From: JAJDIA01 sp031555145
Lineage (GTDB): Bacteria > Bacteroidota > Bacteroidia > Bacteroidales > Tannerellaceae
DNA length: 40,382 bases
Assembly (NCBI GenBank): GCA_031555145.1
Contig: JAVBUR010000006.1
Span: 1-40,382, forward strand
Direction of reading: 5' to 3'
The translations under genes were made by a program, and so were the position numbers. Shown here in pieces: positions 16,753-24,952 of the stretch. Position 1 is the first letter of the stretch. Each line of letters opens with the position of its first letter. The notes under the pieces were generated by a model. That model was not told where the DNA came from, searched no databases, and worked only from the letters and a program-made list of their open reading frames with translations.

Positions 16753-16840
16753 TGCTCACCTGGCTGGGTAATGATACGCACCTTGGTGAGCAACCTTGCG
16801 CACCCGGGCGAGTAAGGATGCTCAGCCGGGTGAGCAAACC
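16753..16840. repeat. four tandem 22-bp imperfect palindromes
   Basis: Units at 16753-16774, 16775-16796, 16797-16818 and 16819-16840 follow each other without spacers. The general form is TGCTCACC followed after two bases by GGTGAGCA and then about four bases; each copy is a diverged palindrome. The array starts 76 bases upstream of the HU-winged-helix start codon. A set of protein-binding sites is the simplest reading. Confidence 0.8.
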
Positions 16841-16929
16841 TAAGAATCCTGACAAATATACTATTTCTACGGGACTTTTCCAATACTACATTAGCCTCCT
16901 GCCAACAGTGCATTTTAGCCTGAAAATGG

Positions 16930-16961
16930 TTGGATGTACGGATTTTTTCGTATTATATTTG
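16930..16961 (+). promoter_or_regulatory. orphan plus-strand promoter
   Basis: TTG (16930-16932), 21-bp spacer, TATATTTG (16954-16961): a good Bacteroidetes promoter. Transcription would start near 16968, exactly at the foot of the long hairpin. No gene follows on this strand before the convergent pilin-like gene, so the transcript may be a non-coding or antisense RNA. Confidence 0.5.
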
Positions 16962-16967
16962 TGGCAC

Positions 16968-17009
16968 ACGGTGACGTTTGATTGACGTTTTGTCATCAAA
17001 TGTCACCGT
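16968..17009 (+). ncRNA. candidate small structured RNA (long hairpin)
   Basis: ACGGTGACGTTTGA pairs with TCAAATGTCACCGT (one G-U pair), and the stem continues inward with GAC/GTC around a GTTTT loop: about 18 base pairs in 42 bases. It directly follows the predicted start site of the orphan promoter. Function unknown. It could instead be a DNA palindrome bound by a protein. Confidence 0.35.
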
Positions 17010-17181
17010 AATGGATTGTAGGATCGTGGATTGGAATTTGGAATCAAAATTCGCAACATGAACTGAGAGGAGGGACAGGCTGGCAGAATCATCGAAAAAG
17101 TGTACTCAACAACAGATTCTATCATCGAAAAAATGTAAATAAGTGCATGTTGTATCACCCAAAAACAATTCAGGTGAAACA

Positions 17182-17213
17182 AACAGACGACGCACCCCGA
17201 GGTACGCCGTCTG
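17182..17213 (-). terminator. terminator of the pilin-like gene
   Basis: Stem ACAGACG / CGTCTGT with further pairing inside, 49 bases past the stop of the minus-strand gene. On the minus strand it is followed by TTGTTTCACC. Confidence 0.65.
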
Positions 17214-17262
17214 TCGCTATTTACCGGACTGGTCCGGTGGTCATGGTTGGTCTCGTCGATGA

Positions 17263-18450
17263 TTATTTAAAACCCAGCAGGTGGATCATACCCCAGTTGA
17301 CATTTGCCTGGAGCTTGATAAACTGGCCTACCGACAAGTCTTCCGGCGCTTCTGTCTCACCTACACCCGGAGCAGCCGGATTGGCCGGATTGTTTAATGT
17401 CTTGGCGCCAATACTATATAAATGATTGCGGTATACGCCAAATGAGGATTGGGTTTCGCCTGCTTGTACATCGTCCGCAGGAATAACAACCGTCCAAAAC
17501 AGGGTGATTGCGTTGTCACTATCGACTAACTGCAACTCCAGGGTAGTGTCTTCGGGTTTATCAAACGGCACCATGAATTGTCCCCCCAGTACGGTATTGG
17601 CCAGCACATTCACGCCGGTCAAACCTGCGGGCTTCGCCCAACCGGTATCCCCTTCGCCCAGAAGGCCGTCACCATTGGTATCGCCTGCTGGAAACCAGTC
17701 GGATAGGTTAATTGAATAAACCGTGTAACCAGGATCAAAAATAGTCGAAAAATTGGCTGTCGTGGTCAATTCCTGACTTGAACCATTCACGTCGTGCTCC
17801 CCAATACCTTCGACGAAGTTGACCACTGTGTTTTTCATTCGTGCCACGAGACGGAGCGTCTTTGTAGTCTTACCGCTCACCACCGCCGGGATATTTTTAA
17901 AGTACCCGAACGCACCGGCTACCTGACGATAAAGCGTTATCGAGGCGTCAGCAACAAACGCACCTTCCGACACCGTCACAGTGCTTTTGCCCGCAAAAAT
18001 TTCTTCGGCTTCCGTGGAAAAAGTCACCGAGAGAGGAGCAGCCAACGTAGCCCCCACCGTGGGCAGAGTGGGAGTCACTGCACCGGTTGAATACGCATAC
18101 GACCAAAGTGTATATGTGCCATCGTCCAGTTTATCTGAGGTCAACACCCTATACGTGTATTTGCGGCCATCAACATAACCGACACTGACAGCCTGCCAGT
18201 TGGCGATTGTATACACAAACAAGACCTTGTTCGCATTATCGGTAGCATACACTACGACTTTGTCAACCGTCTGTTTGGCCTCCGAGCCAGATAGTACCCT
18301 GCCCGCTCGCGTTAAAACCGTACTGGAAACCTGAAGTGTAAACTCCTGACCGCTGTTCTGACCCTGATCGGGAACCTCATCATGACTGTTGTCGCATGAA
18401 ATCAATGCAATCGATGCGACAAGCAAAGAAAAGTAAAGATTCTTCTTCAT
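17263..18450 (-). CDS. FimA/Mfa1-like type V pilin lipoprotein
   Basis: Predicted surface pilus or cell-surface adhesin subunit. The 395-aa protein has a lipoprotein signal (VASIALISC, Cys19), a following acidic linker, and an Arg-containing site near residue 48-51 (LTRAGR) where Bacteroidales pilins are often cut by a trypsin-like protease. The body is beta-rich with YRQVAGAFGYFKNIP and, near the C-terminus, the segment FGVYRNHLYSIGAKT, which resembles the R-N-x-x-Y motif of fimbrillins, then a terminal strand ending VNWGMIHLLGFK. Residues about 258-271 (DTNGDGLLGEGDTG) form a calcium-loop-like motif. It lies downstream of the other fimbrial genes, separated by a 0.7-kb region of remnants, so it is probably transcribed separately. 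Confidence 0.65.
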   Translation of the reverse strand: MKKNLYFSLLVASIALISCDNSHDEVPDQGQNSGQEFTLQVSSTVLTRAGRVLSGSEAKQTVDKVVVYATDNANKVLFVYTIANWQAVSVGYVDGRKYTYRVLTSDKLDDGTYTLWSYAYSTGAVTPTLPTVGATLAAPLSVTFSTEAEEIFAGKSTVTVSEGAFVADASITLYRQVAGAFGYFKNIPAVVSGKTTKTLRLVARMKNTVVNFVEGIGEHDVNGSSQELTTTANFSTIFDPGYTVYSINLSDWFPAGDTNGDGLLGEGDTGWAKPAGLTGVNVLANTVLGGQFMVPFDKPEDTTLELQLVDSDNAITLFWTVVIPADDVQAGETQSSFGVYRNHLYSIGAKTLNNPANPAAPGVGETEAPEDLSVGQFIKLQANVNWGMIHLLGFK

Positions 18451-18635
18451 TTTTTAATCGTTTTTAAATGAATCCCAATTAATAAATAGACAAACGCAAT
18501 TGCAATTGTGGATGGAACACACATAAAGCAATGATTGTTTCATCTATTACATTATTAATGGAAAATTAAGAAGAACACAGAGAAAAGGCCCGTTCACAGG
18601 CCAACCAGTTAAAAATAGTAACCGGATATTACTCC

Positions 18636-18785
18636 TCACAACATCCCTGTCATCCAGCGGATCTCATTCCAGCGGTTCTGGTTATCTTTGTTTGCCCGGG
18701 CAACCTGGATGTTATAGCGGCTTTGCATACTGACGAGCATCTCGGGATCAATCCCCAATGCGGCTTCAAAAAGCAAAGTATTTAG
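18636..18785 (-). pseudogene. higA: C-terminal remnant of a HigA-family antitoxin
   Basis: Reading the minus strand from 18785 to the TGA at 18636-18638 gives about 49 codons with FEAALGIDPEMLVSMQSRYN and ending RWNEIRWMTGML. This is the usual tail of HigA antitoxins (XRE-type proteins of the HigBA system). The N-terminal helix-turn-helix is missing: homology stops where the hairpin repeat begins. No HigB toxin gene is present. Confidence 0.8.
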
Positions 18786-18792
18786 TAGCCTA

Positions 18793-18866
18793 GTTGGGCT
18801 GAAACCCTCTCCCTCTTTTGTCCGGTTTCAACCCGGGGGCAAAAGAGGGAGAGGGCTAAAGCCCAA
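18793..18866. repeat. REP-like hairpin element
   Basis: Arms of about 28 bases are nearly perfect reverse complements: TTGGGCTGAAACCCTCTCCC then TCTTTTG on the left, CAAAAGAGGGAGAGGG then CTAAAGCCCAA on the right, around a loop that includes GGTTTCAACCCGGGG. It ends the higA fragment. Dispersed extragenic palindromes of this kind are frequent in Parabacteroides-like genomes; only one copy is seen here. Confidence 0.75.
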
Positions 18867-19153
18867 GACGAATATTATAGAAACCTATTATATGTTTTTC
18901 CTAAGTTCAATAATCTCTTTTATCTCACTGGGAATCGGTAGGGTACAAAGTAAAGATAGGACACCAGCTCCTGCATTAGCTATGCTGGCCGATAGTCACT
19001 TTTGTTTGTACGCAAGTTGATAAATGATGCTGGCCGGATAAAAAAGTACGCACGAGAACGGATGCTTCAATGTCCGATTGGTCGAAGGCGGGACGTTTGT
19101 TTGATTGCCTGGGCTTGACTATCTGCGGTTGGATAATAGGTGCTCGCCAGTTC

Positions 19154-21055
19154 TTAATGGGCTGGTTCTGTTGGATGTTTGTGATCTGTACAATCGTTAT
19201 TATATTCATGAAGTTCCTCATATGTGTATGATTGGTTTTCTTCGATAGCAAAGCCGACAATTGGTTCTATAGTTGAAAAATTGCAGGCGTATATACGCAT
19301 AATACTACCAGCAATTCCTGCTATGCCTCCACGATAGGAGCCACCTGTGACCTCATCAGAATAATTATAATTTGTATGCAGCTCGGTAGCATTGGTGAAT
19401 CCACAAATACCACCAACAAATAAAGTGGGATTTGTTGTTTTTACATTACCATAATTCGAACATTGTTTGATCAAACCTTGTAGGCTATTTCCGCAGATGC
19501 CCCCGACAACTGAGCCATCATCATAGTTATACCTTTCCCCGCAATTCTTGCCACCATCTAAATATATTGAGGTCTCGCTACTACTATTCGTGCAACCAAA
19601 GATGGTTCCGCCATCGTTTTTTCCGCAGATGCCGCCGACATTACATTCATAGGTGTTGGATGAGATAACTGTTATGTCTCCGATAAAGGTGCACTTGCTA
19701 ATGGTGCCTTCATTCGTATTACAGATGCCGCCGATGTTGATGTCGGTACTTGCTGTTGTGTTGATAGTTGCATCGATGCTCAAATTAGATATAGTAGCTC
19801 CGTTTTCGATTATATCAAAGAGACCGGAAGATAGATTGCTAACTGTTATTGTATGGCCTCCTCCATCAAACTCTCCACGAAGAATTACGGGATAATGATC
19901 GGTTAAATTGCTATTGGATAGGTCGATGTCGTTTGTTACTACGAATTTCTTCTTGTCTGTATACGCAGGATTGCTTTTTGCCGAGCTTAAGAACGCTAAC
20001 ATATCCTCTTCATTAGTGATATAGATAGTCTTCTCCTTCGGGGTATACGTAAAGACATACGCGATGGCGTTGCCGGGGTTCCATTGGGAGTGGGAGGCGA
20101 TGTCTTTGAGGAGGATGGATATTTCGGTGGTGTCATCCGGGGATGTTGGATCGGAAGAAGTGGAAGAGTCGGAAGAACCTTCGGTCAGGGTGAGGGTGAC
20201 TTTCGCATCTCCTTCGTCGAATGGCTGGGGGAGGAAGAAGAATTCGGCGACGTCTGCTACGTTATTTTCGGGGTTTGAGTCAGTGAAAGTGATGTCCCCG
20301 ACGGTGGCTGAGGGGGCAAAGGTGTCGCCAGGGATTCCGTCTGTCCATTGGATGGGAGCCAGATTGGTGGTGGCTGTGTGGTGGATACCGGTGAATGAGA
20401 CGGTGGCAGTTATGGGGGCTTCCGGCAGTTCGCTTCCCGGGGCCAGGCGTACCTTTACCTTTACACGTGTGAGGGCGTGGTGGAAGGTGAAGTTGACAGG
20501 GACCGAGCTGCGGGAGGAAACGAGGGGGGCACTGATCAGGAGGTCGGTGTCCGCATTGTCGGGGACAGTGAAGGTGAGGGTTGGGATGCCTTCCGCTGTG
20601 TTTTGAGACAGGGCAATACTGCCTTTGTCGGATGCCAGGTCTTCGCTATGGGGTGAATAAGCGTAGAAATGGATTTCGTCGGCGGGGTTGTTGGGCCAGT
20701 ATTTGAGGGGGGTGTAGATCCAGGTGGGGAAGTCGGTGGTTGCCTTATGCACCTCTTGGTTGTACATATAGTTAGGGGCGAGGGTCTCGATCGTTGAACC
20801 CTGTTCGACATGGAATGCAAAAACGCCCATGCTTTGGATGGTTGCAGAAGTGGTGGAACTGGTGCTACGTGTGTCTAAATCGTGGCTTGTGCTAAACCGG
20901 ATAAGGCTGGGATCACCGGACGACGTTTCAGGAGATACGAGTTCGTCCTGTATGCAACCGCCAACTGCCAACAACAAGCATAGGCAGGTAATGCCCCGCT
21001 TTACGCGGCGCAACCACTGTATGTTCATCTCTGCTTTCATCTGTACCTGGTTCAT
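19154..21055 (-). CDS. fimbrillin-family lipoprotein with C-terminal GLUG-like repeats
   Basis: Predicted large cell-surface adhesin or pilus tip protein. The 633-aa frame has a lipoprotein signal (LLLAVGGC), then a fimbrillin-like (Mfa_like_1) domain with the family motifs YTPLKYWPNNPADEIHFYAY (about 116-135) and FHHALTRVKVKV (about 190-201), reaching to about residue 340 (YVFTYTP). The rest is a repeat region typical of GLUG or right-handed beta-solenoid adhesins: GEFDGGGHTITV, then GGICNTNEGTISKC, GGICGKNDGGTIFGC, GGICGNSLQGLIKQC and GGICGFTN. Start codons at 21055, 21040 and 21028 are all in frame; the last (MNIQWLRR) leaves the most normal signal peptide. It follows the other fimbrillin by 86 bases. 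Confidence 0.85.
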   Translation of the reverse strand: MNQVQMKAEMNIQWLRRVKRGITCLCLLLAVGGCIQDELVSPETSSGDPSLIRFSTSHDLDTRSTSSTTSATIQSMGVFAFHVEQGSTIETLAPNYMYNQEVHKATTDFPTWIYTPLKYWPNNPADEIHFYAYSPHSEDLASDKGSIALSQNTAEGIPTLTFTVPDNADTDLLISAPLVSSRSSVPVNFTFHHALTRVKVKVRLAPGSELPEAPITATVSFTGIHHTATTNLAPIQWTDGIPGDTFAPSATVGDITFTDSNPENNVADVAEFFFLPQPFDEGDAKVTLTLTEGSSDSSTSSDPTSPDDTTEISILLKDIASHSQWNPGNAIAYVFTYTPKEKTIYITNEEDMLAFLSSAKSNPAYTDKKKFVVTNDIDLSNSNLTDHYPVILRGEFDGGGHTITVSNLSSGLFDIIENGATISNLSIDATINTTASTDINIGGICNTNEGTISKCTFIGDITVISSNTYECNVGGICGKNDGGTIFGCTNSSSETSIYLDGGKNCGERYNYDDGSVVGGICGNSLQGLIKQCSNYGNVKTTNPTLFVGGICGFTNATELHTNYNYSDEVTGGSYRGGIAGIAGSIMRIYACNFSTIEPIVGFAIEENQSYTYEELHEYNNDCTDHKHPTEPAH

Positions 21056-21141
21056 CTGTTCGTTTTATCTTTGTACCCCGGCAAGCGGTCAGGCTCACCG
21101 GGGCTGTAGGGGGTTACTCACGGGGGAGTAGGGAGGGGGGC

Positions 21142-22749
21142 TTAGTTTCCTTCTTCTTCTGTAGGAAGATCGGGAAGAGCACTGTCAGAAACTTTTTTGA
21201 GGAAGATGGATTTGCTGCTTTTCGTGGTCTCCCATCCTAAGCCTCTCGCATTGATAGTATATGAGCCACTGGGTGTTGTTTCTCCGAAATTGAACTCGAT
21301 GATGTCACCAATAACGAAGTTGTTGAAGAATGCCACATGATCTGTATTGGTAAAGGTGACATCTGCTGCTATATCGGCTCCTACTTTTATAATGAAGTAG
21401 TTGGAGTTGGAATCCGTAGATTTCTTGGCTGCATTCATAGCCTGAATCGCTACTAAAAGATTGTCGCTTGTAGCGTCCCCTGAAGTGGCAGACGGGGCAT
21501 AGATTTCATCTTCCTTTTCTCCCAACTCATCATCATCATCATCATCATTGACTAATTTATCTTGTCCCCAAGCTACAACCTGGGCATCAACCTCAATACC
21601 CTCCAAGCCAATTGTGAAGATATAGTTGTAGGCTTTGCCTTTCTGTAAAGTTCCATCGGGCAAAGAAACCTTAGCCGTAGTTGGGGTAATAGAGTATTTA
21701 CCAGTTAACGCATTGTCTTCAGTGATAACATCATAGCTAATAGAGACAACAACATCTGTACTTGCGTTAATACCACCCTCAGGATATTCCTCTGTAGAGT
21801 TCACGGGAAGAGCGAAGAGGTATTGATTTTCGTTGAACAAACTTTTTTCATTGCCGTTATTAAGTAGCGGATGTACATCAGTAGTATAATCTCCGCCATT
21901 AATCGTAGAGCCGGTTACTTTTGCAAATGGAATCAAAGCTTTCAGGTTAAGAGTGTCAGCTTCTGCTATGTTTGTCCATACCCTTGTTCCAAAATCGTAT
22001 GTGCCTTGAATGGCGAATTTGTTACTGGCCTCATTTAGAATTGTTACATCTGTTATATAGACATTGGTTGTTCCTATACCGGCTGTCGTTAAGTCGTGAT
22101 TTACCCGTGCAGACATCTTAACTCTGGAGAGAATGTGTTTGAATTGGAAAGGTATTTTAGTCGTAATTTTCGTTTGATCAGGTACGCTGTCAACCACAAG
22201 ATCCGGACTGTTGACTATGTTCGCTCCGTTTCCTTGGGTAGTAACATCACCTGTTTTCACCTTTCCTATCAGATTATAGGTAATAGTGGGAGAGCCTTTT
22301 GCGCCATTCCCGGATACCTTAATGTAGTCATTATTGTTGCCTGTAGCATACGGCGCATACGCAAAGAAGCTAATCTTGTCGTCTTTAGTATTCGGCCAGT
22401 ATTTCAGTGGGGTATATGTCCAAGCGTTGCTTGTGTATTTTACTTCCTGATTCCACATAAAGTTCATCGTTGGCTTCTTGCCGTTATCTGTCTCCTTATT
22501 TAAGTCTTCAAACTTTTCTTGCCCCGTATACGCAGCCAGGATACCAAAGCGGGAGGTTTTTATGCCTACAGTTCCATCGCTGCTGTTATCTACATCCCCA
22601 TTCAGTACCAGTCCCTTCGTTTGTGTGGTATACACGCCGAAGTTGATGGCTTGATCGGAGGCGCCTTGGGGGGTGTCGATCACTTCATTTTGGCTACAGC
22701 TTGCCAGGGTGAGGGCAAGGACGGCCGTACTCATTAAGATCTTTTTCAT
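21142..22749 (-). CDS. fimbrillin-family (Mfa-like) lipoprotein
   Basis: Predicted pilus subunit or surface lipoprotein. The 535-aa product starts with a clean lipoprotein signal (MKKILMSTAVLALTLASC, Cys18). The fimbrillin-like domain includes WTYTPLKYWPNTKDDKISFF (about 111-130), IPFQFKHILSRVKMSARV and the terminal YNYIFTIGL strand before residue 400. After an acidic run of six Asp, coded by a tandem CAT repeat on the plus strand, comes an extra domain of about 110 residues that I do not recognize. It sits 66 bases after the DUF5119 gene and 86 before the second fimbrillin, so the four genes form one operon. Confidence 0.87.
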   Translation of the reverse strand: MKKILMSTAVLALTLASCSQNEVIDTPQGASDQAINFGVYTTQTKGLVLNGDVDNSSDGTVGIKTSRFGILAAYTGQEKFEDLNKETDNGKKPTMNFMWNQEVKYTSNAWTYTPLKYWPNTKDDKISFFAYAPYATGNNNDYIKVSGNGAKGSPTITYNLIGKVKTGDVTTQGNGANIVNSPDLVVDSVPDQTKITTKIPFQFKHILSRVKMSARVNHDLTTAGIGTTNVYITDVTILNEASNKFAIQGTYDFGTRVWTNIAEADTLNLKALIPFAKVTGSTINGGDYTTDVHPLLNNGNEKSLFNENQYLFALPVNSTEEYPEGGINASTDVVVSISYDVITEDNALTGKYSITPTTAKVSLPDGTLQKGKAYNYIFTIGLEGIEVDAQVVAWGQDKLVNDDDDDDELGEKEDEIYAPSATSGDATSDNLLVAIQAMNAAKKSTDSNSNYFIIKVGADIAADVTFTNTDHVAFFNNFVIGDIIEFNFGETTPSGSYTINARGLGWETTKSSKSIFLKKVSDSALPDLPTEEEGN

Positions 22750-22815
22750 AACTCTGCTTTTTTAAGTGTTTATTAATTGAAAGTTTATTCTCTTGTATAA
22801 ATTATAGTGGTGTAA

Positions 22816-23892
22816 TTACATGTCGATCACTGTTTTCTGCTCATCGCCCCAGTCGTCGACCACGACGTCGAACATATCCTTGCCGATAAGTCTGGGCAGG
22901 TCGACACAGTCGATTACGAGGGTGATTTGTCGGCCGTCGGGACTGTTATACTGTTGGGTGACGTCGAAACTGAGCGGCGTCTGCGGCGGAGTGGGGTAGA
23001 GGAGGCTACCATCGTACTCGCCGGTCAGGGTGAAGTCGAGCTGGAGGGTGACCGGCTGCGCTTCTGCCGTGAGGGGGCCGAAGGTGAAGAAGGTGGCTTC
23101 GATAGTGCCGTCGGTCGATGATCCGGCATCAAACTTCCGGCTGTTCATCATGAAGGGGCAGCCGGCAGCCGGGCCGCTTGTCCGGTTTGTGACGGGAGCG
23201 ATCATCGACCCTATGCCCGACAGGAAAGCCCGGCAGGCGCTGGCGCAACTGATGTTTTTGACATGCGCCACCACGTGGCAGGTGTATAGCGTCTGTACGG
23301 GTGTGGCACGGATCACATGGCGCTGTCCGGCATCCACTAGCCCCTGATCGATGCGGATAGAGGTGGCAACCATCCCGGGGGTGACCTCAAACTCTTCCTG
23401 ATACCAGCACGAGAGCGCGTCGGGCGGGAGGATGGGGCGCAGTCCCTGAGGGTTGGCAAAGCGACTGATGCCGCCGGTATAGGACCGGGCATAGTAACCC
23501 AGTGTCTCACAGGGATTTTCGCCGTCTAGGGCGAAGGCTACATGACTGCTGAAGTCGGACACATGCTGATCCGGATCGCAATAGTTATTGTGTACCACCA
23601 GCGAATAACGGCCAACGGGCAGTTCGATCTCCCCGCCGCGCGGGTTCTGGAAGGGTACGATCATATAGGATTTGCCATGCAACTGTTGATCGTCTCTGGC
23701 GATGATCCAGATCGACGACGAGTAGAGGTTGCCTTCCGGATCGCTGTCGGGATTGAGTCCCGAGCGGCTCCAGTCGACCTCTACGATCAGGCGGGCGGAT
23801 TCGAAGAAGCTCTCTTCCAGCGGACGGTAGCACGAGGTGGCTGTCAGTGCGCAGGTTATCAACAGGAGCAGGTGAGTGGTGATCTGTTTCAT
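22816..23892 (-). CDS. DUF5119-type lipoprotein
   Basis: Member of a lipoprotein family regularly found in Bacteroidales fimbrial operons; its role is unknown but presumably in pilus assembly or anchoring. The start chosen here (MKQITTHLLLLITCALTATSC) gives a 358-aa protein with lipid-bearing Cys21 and overlaps the stop of the DUF3575 gene by ATGA. An upstream start 14 codons earlier has no signal peptide at its end. The body is beta-rich, with Cys pairs in the centre (NISCASACRAF) and a terminal VVVDDWGDE segment, the usual end of the family. Confidence 0.8.
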   Translation of the reverse strand: MKQITTHLLLLITCALTATSCYRPLEESFFESARLIVEVDWSRSGLNPDSDPEGNLYSSSIWIIARDDQQLHGKSYMIVPFQNPRGGEIELPVGRYSLVVHNNYCDPDQHVSDFSSHVAFALDGENPCETLGYYARSYTGGISRFANPQGLRPILPPDALSCWYQEEFEVTPGMVATSIRIDQGLVDAGQRHVIRATPVQTLYTCHVVAHVKNISCASACRAFLSGIGSMIAPVTNRTSGPAAGCPFMMNSRKFDAGSSTDGTIEATFFTFGPLTAEAQPVTLQLDFTLTGEYDGSLLYPTPPQTPLSFDVTQQYNSPDGRQITLVIDCVDLPRLIGKDMFDVVVDDWGDEQKTVIDM

Positions 23893-24644
23893 GGGCGGCC
23901 TCCTTTCTTCTTCCGCTTGAAGTGGGGGTACCACACGAGGGAGAGTTTGGCCTTGGTGGGGCCGATCCAGGTCTGTATGCCGTCGTTCTGGCGGACGAGG
24001 TGCCAGCTGTCGTCCACCACGCTCTGTTTGGCGTGGTAGTGGCGGTATTCGGTTTGCAGGTAGCCAACGCCGACGGAAAATTCCATCGAGAAGTTACGGC
24101 TGAGGGGAGCGGTATAGCCGAGGCTGATACCGGCGGCGATAAAGAACTCGCCCTGGTAGCCTTCCCCTTTCCATTCGAGGTCGTAGTAACCGGCTCCGCC
24201 ATACAGGCCGGTGAACCAGCCGGTCAGCGGGTTATGCCGGCCCAGCGACGCGTCTTGCCGGCGATAGCGGGGTTTGAACCAGTAGCGGGCTTCGAGTCCA
24301 CCGCTCACTACTTCGAAGCAGGTCTGTTCCGAATTCCACAGCCACCAGGGGAAGGTGATCTCGGCCATCAGGCTGAAACGAGGGTTGAGGGGTACTTCCA
24401 GTTCGGCATTGAGGGCGGTGGCGAGGTCAAACAGGAGGTTGGTCTTCAGCGCCAGCGGCCGGCGGTAGCGTAGCGGCTGTGTCGTGGTGAAGAGCGTGTC
24501 GGGTGTTTCGTATGGGGAGACGATCGCCGGAAGGTCAACGCTTAGCAGTGGCTCCGGTCTCTGTAGAGACTCGTTCCGGCTTCCGAATAAACAGAGGGGT
24601 AATAAGCAGCCAAGCAACAATCGTATTTTCCTTTTACTATTCAC
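23889..24644 (-). CDS. DUF3575 outer-membrane beta-barrel protein
   Basis: First gene of the fimbrial operon. The 251-aa product has a basic, hydrophobic N-terminus (MNSKRKIRLLLGCLLPLCLF) and a DUF3575 body starting about residue 60 with RRPLALKTNLLFDLATALNA, followed by repeated amphipathic strands (RFSLMAEITFPWWLW, WFTGLYGGAGYYDLEW, FSVGVGYLQTEYRHY) ending KLSLVWYPHFKRKKKG. These suggest an eight-strand barrel. DUF3575 proteins accompany DUF5119 and Mfa-like genes in this order. The start codon is GTG (24642-24644): there is no in-frame ATG between it and an upstream stop. The stop overlaps the DUF5119 start. Confidence 0.82.
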   Translation of the reverse strand: MNSKRKIRLLLGCLLPLCLFGSRNESLQRPEPLLSVDLPAIVSPYETPDTLFTTTQPLRYRRPLALKTNLLFDLATALNAELEVPLNPRFSLMAEITFPWWLWNSEQTCFEVVSGGLEARYWFKPRYRRQDASLGRHNPLTGWFTGLYGGAGYYDLEWKGEGYQGEFFIAAGISLGYTAPLSRNFSMEFSVGVGYLQTEYRHYHAKQSVVDDSWHLVRQNDGIQTWIGPTKAKLSLVWYPHFKRKKKGGRP

Positions 24645-24952
24645 GATAGCTAATGTCTAAAACGCAAAAACACTTTTCTTTTTGTGAGTGAGCAAGGCAA
24701 AGGTGTGAGGTCGTTTCCGGGAAAACGTCAAAAAGCGTATCGCCTTTCGTTAAAACGGGGCTATTTGACGAAATGTGAGTTACTATTTGATGGTAAATGA
24801 TGTAATAGGCCAAAAGAATATACGAAATCTTTTGGAAACAGATGGTGGGGGCATGAATCATCCTTTGGGAAATACGCCTAAAGGGTGATTGGAATACCGC
24901 TGTCCGGAGGCAAATCGGGCAAAATTAGCGGATTGTAAATGGGCGAGCGGGC
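24645..24952. other. 308-bp intergenic region upstream of the fimbrial operon
   Basis: No gene is seen. It holds the likely operon promoter (24698-24732, minus strand), an 11-bp inverted repeat with one mismatch (24726-24736 CGTCAAAAAGC and 24760-24770 GCTATTTGACG), and a 10-bp hairpin (24857-24889). Confidence 0.5.
24698..24732 (-). promoter_or_regulatory. possible promoter of the fimbrial operon
   Basis: On the minus strand TTTG (24729-24732), a 23-bp spacer and CACCTTTG (24698-24705), one base off the -7 consensus, lie about 55 bases before the GTG start. The -33 box lies inside one arm of the 24726-24770 inverted repeat, which could thus be an operator. Confidence 0.35.

Larger units (their letters stand above)
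16678..17262. other. 585-bp gene-free region with repeats, an orphan promoter and hairpins
   Basis: No convincing gene lies here. It contains the 4 x 22-bp array (16753-16840), a plus-strand promoter (16930-16961), a long hairpin (16968-17009), a 17-bp direct repeat with one mismatch (17088-17104 and 17121-17137, both ATCATCGAAAAA then a/gTGTA), and the pilin gene terminator (17182-17213). Confidence 0.7.
18451..19153. other. 703-bp remnant region between fimbrial genes
   Basis: No intact gene is seen. The region holds a higA fragment (18636-18785) abutting a hairpin repeat (18793-18866). The stretch 18870-19153 has a 94-codon minus-strand frame that overlaps the end of the fimbrillin gene but matches no family I know, and two copies of ATGCTGGCCG(G)ATA about 50 bases apart. 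Confidence 0.6.

Noticed and set aside
16753..16840. Short tandem repeats as a possible CRISPR array
   Set aside because: The 22-bp units follow each other without unique spacers, each is itself palindromic, and no cas gene is near.
17147..17425. 92-codon plus-strand frame after the orphan promoter
   Set aside because: Most of it is antisense to the end of the pilin-like gene and passes through that gene's terminator; no protein family is recognizable.
18976..19153. Possible extra gene at the 3' side of the GLUG fimbrillin
   Set aside because: The minus-strand frame of about 60 codons matches no family, has no start of its own and borders a remnant-rich region.
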